Source: Serendipita indica DSM 11827
Lineage: Eukaryota; Basidiomycota; Agaricomycetes; Sebacinales; Serendipitaceae
DNA: 64,000 nt
Reading direction: 5' to 3'
Assembly: GCA_910890315.1 (NCBI GenBank)
Contig: CAJVGD010000002.1
Span: 2,046,001-2,110,000 of the forward strand
In this document: one piece after another, positions 58,386 to 64,000 of the stretch
How positions within the stretch are numbered: position 1 is the stretch's first letter
Layout of the letters: each line of letters opens with the position of its first letter
Notes under the pieces: model-generated
Told to the model about the DNA's origin: nothing
Databases searched by the model: none
Seen by the model: only the letters and a program-made list of their open reading frames with translations
Translations under genes and position numbers: made by a program

Positions 58386-59010
58386 CTAGGGTGCCGTCCA
58401 GGTATACGTGACAGCCACGTGGTTCCTCATATACGTGAAAGCGTTGATGATCAAAGCACGATGAATACCGTTTGTCAAGTCAAACGGTGTGCCGTCGTCC
58501 ATGTCCGGCTGACCATCTTGAAATTGATTATGACCACCAAGCCGGAGAGATTTGGTCTGAAGATCCCACATCTGTTGACCATTACCTATGCGTTGGCATA
58601 CCCAAAACTTTGCCAGCTTTCCTCGAGCTCCGATAAAGTAGCAGCAAGCGTGCTGGCTGAGCACCGAGCGTGCCCAATTCTTGCACTGGTTCACAATGAC
58701 CGGAAAATCATCGCCAGTTCTCCTTTTCCCCTCGAATACAATCAAAACGTCGCTTGTCAAATGGGGGGCCTGCCCTCCAATCTGATAGACGATGAGGTCG
58801 GCTCTACCGTTCAATGAGTGAACTTCAGGGGCAGTCATATATCCTGGGTGTCCCGTAGGGCATTCTGCGTTGAATACGCTACGAAAATGTAAGCTCCAAG
58901 TCTGGCGAAGGAGTCGGACAAGCTTACCCGTTCCACATTGCATTGACGCTTGCCTCTTCATCCATAAATTCATTTACTGCGGAAAAACTGGCCATTATTG
59001 CTGCAGCCAT
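58386..59010 (-). CDS. PD-(D/E)XK nuclease-like orphan protein
   Basis: Two exons give about 190 residues. The ATG at 59010 begins MAAAIMASFSAVNEFMDEEA. After an intron of about 50 nt the chain reads VFNAECPTGHPGYMTAPEVH, SLNGRADLIVYQIGG, then DVLIVFEGKRRTGDDFPVIV and NQCKNWARSVLSQHACCYFI. The pattern Asp (in RADLIV), then Glu-x-Lys (FEGKR) on the next hydrophobic strand, and a following Gln, fits the PD-(D/E)XK nuclease fold. Similar orphan proteins are common in Agaricomycetes. Activity is inferred only. It could also be the N-terminal part of a larger degenerate gene. It sits between two related repeats. Confidence 0.6.
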
Positions 59011-59793
59011 GATTGGAGAGGTGGTATTTGGCCACTCCCCTCTCCAACTAGTGGGCCTTTATATCGTCTCGGTGCCACGTCCAGGCCGCTCTCTCAGTTT
59101 AGATCTTGCCGAGAGTCTACTGAAAATACGTTGTTTTGGTATCGGCGGTCTGGTGTAAATCGACATTTCAACAAGCGTTCTGTGGATCTGTCTCGGGCAT
59201 TCAGAATTCCGCAGTACTGTTCGAGGTGGCACAGGGAGACCTTGCCACCGAAGCTTACCTATATTGTTTACATTGTTGCTGCGAGGATGGAGGGAAGGCA
59301 CCCTGCCGCACAGAGACCTATGGAAACTTCATAGTCGGATCTCGAATCCTGCATACCTCCACAGTCCATGGTGGTGACTTGAGTATCCCGTGCATGCTTT
59401 GGTCGGTCGGTCTTCCACCGGATGTTCCATCTTTCCGCTGGCCACAGGAATTTCGAAAGGCCCGAATACACCTTTATTTAATAGAACCACGCATTCCCAG
59501 ACCCTTCAGCTACTCTGATTGTCGTAAATGTCGAACCTAGAGTCTCCCGCCACACGCGTTCGGTACCGATGTTGTAAATTTCCAGTCAAATGGAAATTTG
59601 AGCACAGATACAGTCCCTCCTACTTATTGCTATTTCGTCTGATGCCGCACGGCTCATCACTAGCTAGAATTGAGATTGCAGTTGTGATCTTATACACCGC
59701 TATAATGTGAAGAACGTGCAAGAAATCATTTCGCAAGTAGTTCTCTCAGAAGTTGAGTCACTCGACGACCTTGACCCCTTCCACGATATCTCT
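59011..59793. other. Intergenic region between the nuclease-like gene and LTN1
   Basis: About 780 bp. It contains repeat copy B at its right end and otherwise no recognisable coding or RNA signal. Open frames near 59136-59540 lack a domain. Confidence 0.4.
59659..59778 (+). repeat. Degenerate repeat copy B, overlapping the LTN1 5' leader
   Basis: It is the partner of 58112-58240, in direct orientation about 1.55 kb away. It ends 15 bp before the LTN1 ATG, so it supplies most of the LTN1 leader. The open frame seen in copy A is not kept here. Confidence 0.45.
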
Positions 59794-62700
59794 ATGCCCA
59801 AACAAAAGTCGTCAGCAACCTCTGCGACGCGTAAGAAGCATGCAAGAAAAGCTGCTGCGGGTCATAACGAGGAATCGAGCGGCAATCCTCCATCAAAGGG
59901 TAAAGGCGCTCAGAATTCGGGTGGCAAGGGGAAGGGGAAGAAGAAGAATGAACCACGAGTAAAAATGTATATTCCACCTGTTAAACCACAGGCTCTCCAG
60001 CGCGATCCGATCGATGTGTTGGGTTTAGCAAGCAGCTTGCCGCCAGACCTCTTGGTCAATGTCTTTAGAAAGTTGACCAAGAAGGACATTATTACTCGTC
60101 AGCGTGCCTTGGAAGAATTCAAAGTCAACTGGGTCGATAAATGCAAAGACGGCGGCGATGACGACGGTTCGTCGCTCGCAGTGTTGGAGATTGCTCAGCC
60201 GGCATGGGTAGGCCCAATCTCCAAACCTGAGATTATGTTTCAATGATTTCTCTCGATAGAATTATCACTTTCCCGCGTTGACGCTCAATCCCTCGAGGCG
60301 TATCCGGCTTCAGGCAGCAACTATTCAAGCCACCCTTTTGGACATACCAAGTCTACAGGAGAGTGCACTCGAATCTTCAGGACACTCTCCAGATCAAGAG
60401 TACTATGTCGGCGCATGGATGCTTAGCGGCTTTGACGCTGATCGGCAAGTTGCATCGACTGCTCGTCAAACCTGGACAAAGTTTGTCGAATATCAATCTA
60501 ACCACGCAAAAGATGCATTCAACGCATTCGTGGAGGAGCATCTCGTGTCGTTCATTCAGACTGCAATCATGCATCCCGAGAGCGTCTACAATCACTTCTA
60601 TCCCGTAGTTGCAAAGCAAGAGGTCACTTCGGAAAAAACTCGAGATTTGGCCTCTGCTAGTGCTATTGATGGAGAAGAGGAAAGTCAAAGCGATCGTAAC
60701 GGAAGAATTCGCGTCTCGGCTTTAGGCGCGTTAAGCTGGTTACTCGGTTTGTAGTTTCCTATAATACATGGCTTAATTGACTTTATTCAGAGTCTGGTAT
60801 CGGAAAATTTGACGGTCTAAATGCCCTACTTGCCGATGTCATGTTTTGGTCGATCCTATACCCCGGTACTCGACCACCCTTTTTCGAAGAGTCGATGGTC
60901 GATGTCGAGGCGTTGGGCGTAAACCAAACTGCTGTACGTCGTGCTGGCTGGAGTCTCGTCCAAACACTTGCAAAGACCCGAATGGGTGAGTGTACAAGGT
61001 CATCCTTCCGTCTCTAACAACTCCAAAATGGGTGTCTTCAGGAGCTTCTGTGATGTGTGCAGCTGTTCTGCGGTCCATATGGATCGAACCAGACGCTGGG
61101 GTTCGGATAGCAGCGCGGGATGGGTTACTACTTCTCTTATCTGGTGAGCTCCAGTTAAATCCTTGTGACGCATTTTTGTGACCATGAACAGTCATGCCTG
61201 ACGCTTGGAATGCCGCTATCGAGGACGACAGTGAGAGTGAGGATGAGAGCGAGCCCGACGAACCCAATGTTGCCTATCAAGAGTTTCTCCAGTTCCTTAG
61301 GCTTGGCTGTGGTGGTACCTGTGTACAATTCTATCCAGCAATCCCCGTCATTATCTCTAAACTACCTCATCCGGTGCGCAATTCTATTTCAATTCCAGTC
61401 TTTCTTAATAATTGTATCAGCTATTCCCACTGTCTCAACTAGCAGCCGAAGAGCTCCTTGACGCGTTCTGGGCAGCACTCGACGGACGGGCATTGACGGT
61501 ACTCGAGAAAGGCAACGCTCCCGTCAGCGCCTTCGTTTCAGCGGTCTGCGAAACTATCATCATCCTCATGAAGAGGTTTGATCGTGACAATCTCGTGGAA
61601 CTGTCAGAGGTTTTTGCAAGAGAGCAAGTTGACCGGCTCTGGGACTCCTTTATCTCGAACAAGCTCCAACTCCGATCAGAAGATTTCGGTCACAGTGTCG
61701 GCAAGATGCTTTCTCGACTTCGAGGAATTAAACCAGGTGGACATCATCTCCTCGAGTCGTTCACACTCACTCATTCCATCTTAGACTTGTATTTGACTAC
61801 ATGGGAGGGAATCCAAAAATCAACGCTTACCATCTTCTCCAATGAAGAGCTTTCCGCCGCCAGCAAGGTCGATTTCCCCGGCCTATGGAAGTCGTTGGGC
61901 TCTGAACTCCCAGACGAGAAAGAGCTCGACAGTCTTTTGGGTAACTTACTATCTCAATCCCTCAGTTTCATTCTACGACCTCAAGGGCAAACCCCGCGCA
62001 TTCATCTCGAGAATGTCCTATTCCTTCTTAAACGAGAATCTAAAGATGGGCCGATCAAACAGGTGCTTGCCCTCGAAACTATGTTCAATTTACTAATACT
62101 TATTTAGCGTTTACTGGAACTCTTATGCGATAACTTGGCGCCAATCTCGAAGAAATTGAGCCCATCAGAACTTAGCCAATTCATCTCAGCTGCACTTGAA
62201 TATCTCAAAGGCGACGCTGAGCAACAATCTAGTCTATGGGCCAATTTCCTCGACATTGTTTTGCAGATGGATGACTTTGGCAGACAAACGGATGTTTTGC
62301 AAAGCGTTCTGTCAACTTCCCAAGGCGTTCAAGCTCCCTTTACGTTAGAGAGGGGACTCGGGCCTGTATTCAAGTATCGTATGGAAAACGTGGAGAACCC
62401 CGAGGATCCTATTCTGTTCGGGCTTGTGGATAAACATGGTTAGATTCCTATATAGTTGTCACTGAATGACAGACTTACCTTTCCCAGAGCTCTTCCTTAC
62501 GACCAAAGATCTCCAAACTTGTGCCCAATCTGCTTGCACGTTGGTTACCGAGACCTCGAATGCCGTGCTTCGAGGCAAAGAACACGTGTCCGAGGAGCGA
62601 ATCCTTCAAAGTCTACGCCTTTTCGAGTCAATATCCAAAGCATTACCGGATGTTGCCGCAGAGTTGCTGATGACGCTCGCTGCTCCGCTTTACGTGCTCG

Positions 62701-64000
62701 ATTATATTCTGCCACTTGTCACCGAAGAGTCGTCAACGGTCGACTCGATCGTGGACGTCTGCGAGCGAATTCTAGATACCTTCAGAGTGGAGTCTACAAA
62801 GGTGGTGATACCGGAGTTCCAGAATTGGGTATTGAATACCGAAGTAGTCGTTGGGTATGTGCGCTCATGTAAATCATCCCAAGCTGACCCTGGTTAGAAT
62901 TGAAGATCTGATGACGGCAGCAATGTATATTGCAAATCACGACGCGACCTGGATCGTCAACAATCTCCTGCCGTCTACTTCAACGCTTGACGCTATGTTC
63001 TTGGAGGACATAGCTTACAGCCCTCACCCCATCATAGCAGCGACAGATAACCTGGTCCCAGAAGAAGAATCTTCGCCGGGATCCTCAAAAGCGACTATTT
63101 CTACATATACTCGGGTCGCGTGGGGACTTGCTATCGCTGCAATCTCAGACAGACAGCTTGCTAAACACAATAGCTGGGTCCTCAAACACATGCTTCTCCT
63201 ACAGCAATTGGCGGAAGATCGATTGCTAACGAGCGGAGCAGGTGGACCAGACACTTTTGGCAAAGACGTTTCAGATGACAGTATTCGTACTTTGATCAAT
63301 ACCGTGCAGAAAGTGACCGCCTATCTCTTCTCTGGCATCTCCTCTACCGACATATCGCATGCTGCAGTGGTGGAGACTCTCAAGACGGATAATCCTATAG
63401 CAGATCCGATTCTTGCAGTCATCGTTGAACTGTGTCGAATCGGAATGAGACAAGATGGCGTCATGGTGGCTAGGTTAGTTAGAGGTGTCCTTGCACAACT
63501 CCTCAGAGGCGCTTCCAAGGCCGACGCTGATACATGGATCACGTTCGCAAGAACGGCAAGGAGGACGGGTGTGTTGTGAATTTGGCTATTCATTCCTAGG
63601 CTAATTTTGTGTAGCGCCTTACACGGCAGAAGCCATCTTCAATGCCGTTGTATCCACGGGTGTCGAGACGCCGCTACTTAACCGCCTGCGTAATGAAGCC
63701 GCGAGCGACCTTATTGGTATTTCATCTTCGAAAGCCAACACTGAGGGTGCTCGGCAGCTGCGCCTCCTCCTGCTCCTCGCCCCACCGTTGGATTCAGACG
63801 CTGTATTTTTGCCGACGCAACGTGCGATCAACTTGGTACAGGCAATTGAAAAATGGATAACCAGCGACGAGAGTGATGACGATGATGAAGGGGTAGATCC
63901 TATTGTGGAGAGCCGTACACTTGCGCTTTTCCAGCAGCTTGCACCGATCCTGCAGAGCTTGTCTGGACGACACTGGGAGTTTGCCTTTGACGTGGTGGAG
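59794..64000 (+). CDS. LTN1: Listerin E3 ubiquitin ligase, N-terminal part (cut by the right edge)
   Basis: Ltn1 ubiquitinates nascent chains stuck on 60S subunits in ribosome quality control. The start MPKQKSSATSATRKKHARKA is the listerin N-terminus, and a Lys-rich linker follows. Then comes DPIDVLGLASSLPPDLLVNV, FRKLTKKDIITRQRALEEFK and NYHFPALTLNPSRRIRLQAA, all in the conserved N-terminal region that binds Rqc2 and the 60S subunit. EYYVGAWMLSGFDADRQVAS and long stretches of HEAT-like helices continue to the edge. The RING domain is C-terminal in the family and lies outside the window. At least eight short introns are seen. In this part the gene appears intact. Confidence 0.93.

Noticed and set aside
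1-64000. tRNA genes, transposons or old viral elements
   Set aside because: I looked for T-loop words (GTTCGAANC and its reverse), terminal repeats, and reverse transcriptase, integrase or transposase motifs on both strands and saw none that held up.

Overview
The window looks like nuclear DNA of a basidiomycete fungus. Genes are dense on both strands. Almost every one is cut by several short introns of about 45-60 nt with ordinary GT...AG ends, and two introns carry GC donors. The proteins are typical of Agaricomycetes: HMG-CoA reductase, sphingolipid delta-4 desaturase, DUF3433 and M50B-like proteins, HDAC8-type deacetylase and disordered Ser/Pro-rich proteins. The Rhizoctonia/Ceratobasidium group is a plausible source, but that is an inference. 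No transposon, viral remnant, rRNA or tRNA could be supported. Gene models below were pieced together by eye from reading frames, splice sites and family similarity, so outer coordinates are firmer than every internal exon edge.

Layout. 1-7 kb: start of a probable LYS2-type reductase (left edge, minus), snurportin, a DUF3433 membrane protein, a secreted GPI-anchored protein and a disordered protein. 7-18.7 kb: HMG-CoA reductase, HDAC8-like deacetylase, SAM50, mitochondrial uS8m, scavenger decapping enzyme DcpS, a JTB-like membrane protein and a patatin-like lipase. 18.7-34 kb, all minus strand: a VWA/zinc-ribbon/RBR protein, sphingolipid desaturase, cohesin regulator PDS5, two small signal-peptide/TM proteins, an unresolved hypothetical and an F-box-like protein. 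34-45 kb: PAT1, a small GATA factor, a P-loop kinase and DNA polymerase alpha. 45-53 kb: flavin reductase-like protein, a lysine-rich membrane protein, a dihydrodiol-dehydrogenase-type oxidoreductase, FIS1 and an M50B-like protease. 53-64 kb: a large disordered protein, ribosomal protein eL33, a PD-(D/E)XK-like orphan flanked by related repeats, and the N-terminal part of listerin (LTN1), cut by the right edge.

The genes are mostly housekeeping: sterol and sphingolipid synthesis, mitochondrial biogenesis (SAM50, uS8m, FIS1), mRNA decay (DcpS, PAT1), replication and cohesion (POL1, PDS5) and protein quality control (LTN1, RBR-like). They do not form a biosynthetic cluster. The clearest arrangement is a series of head-to-head pairs with only 41-105 bp between start codons. 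The least conventional items are the VWA-RBR protein, the nuclease-like orphan between repeats, the tandem small membrane proteins and the GC-AG introns.
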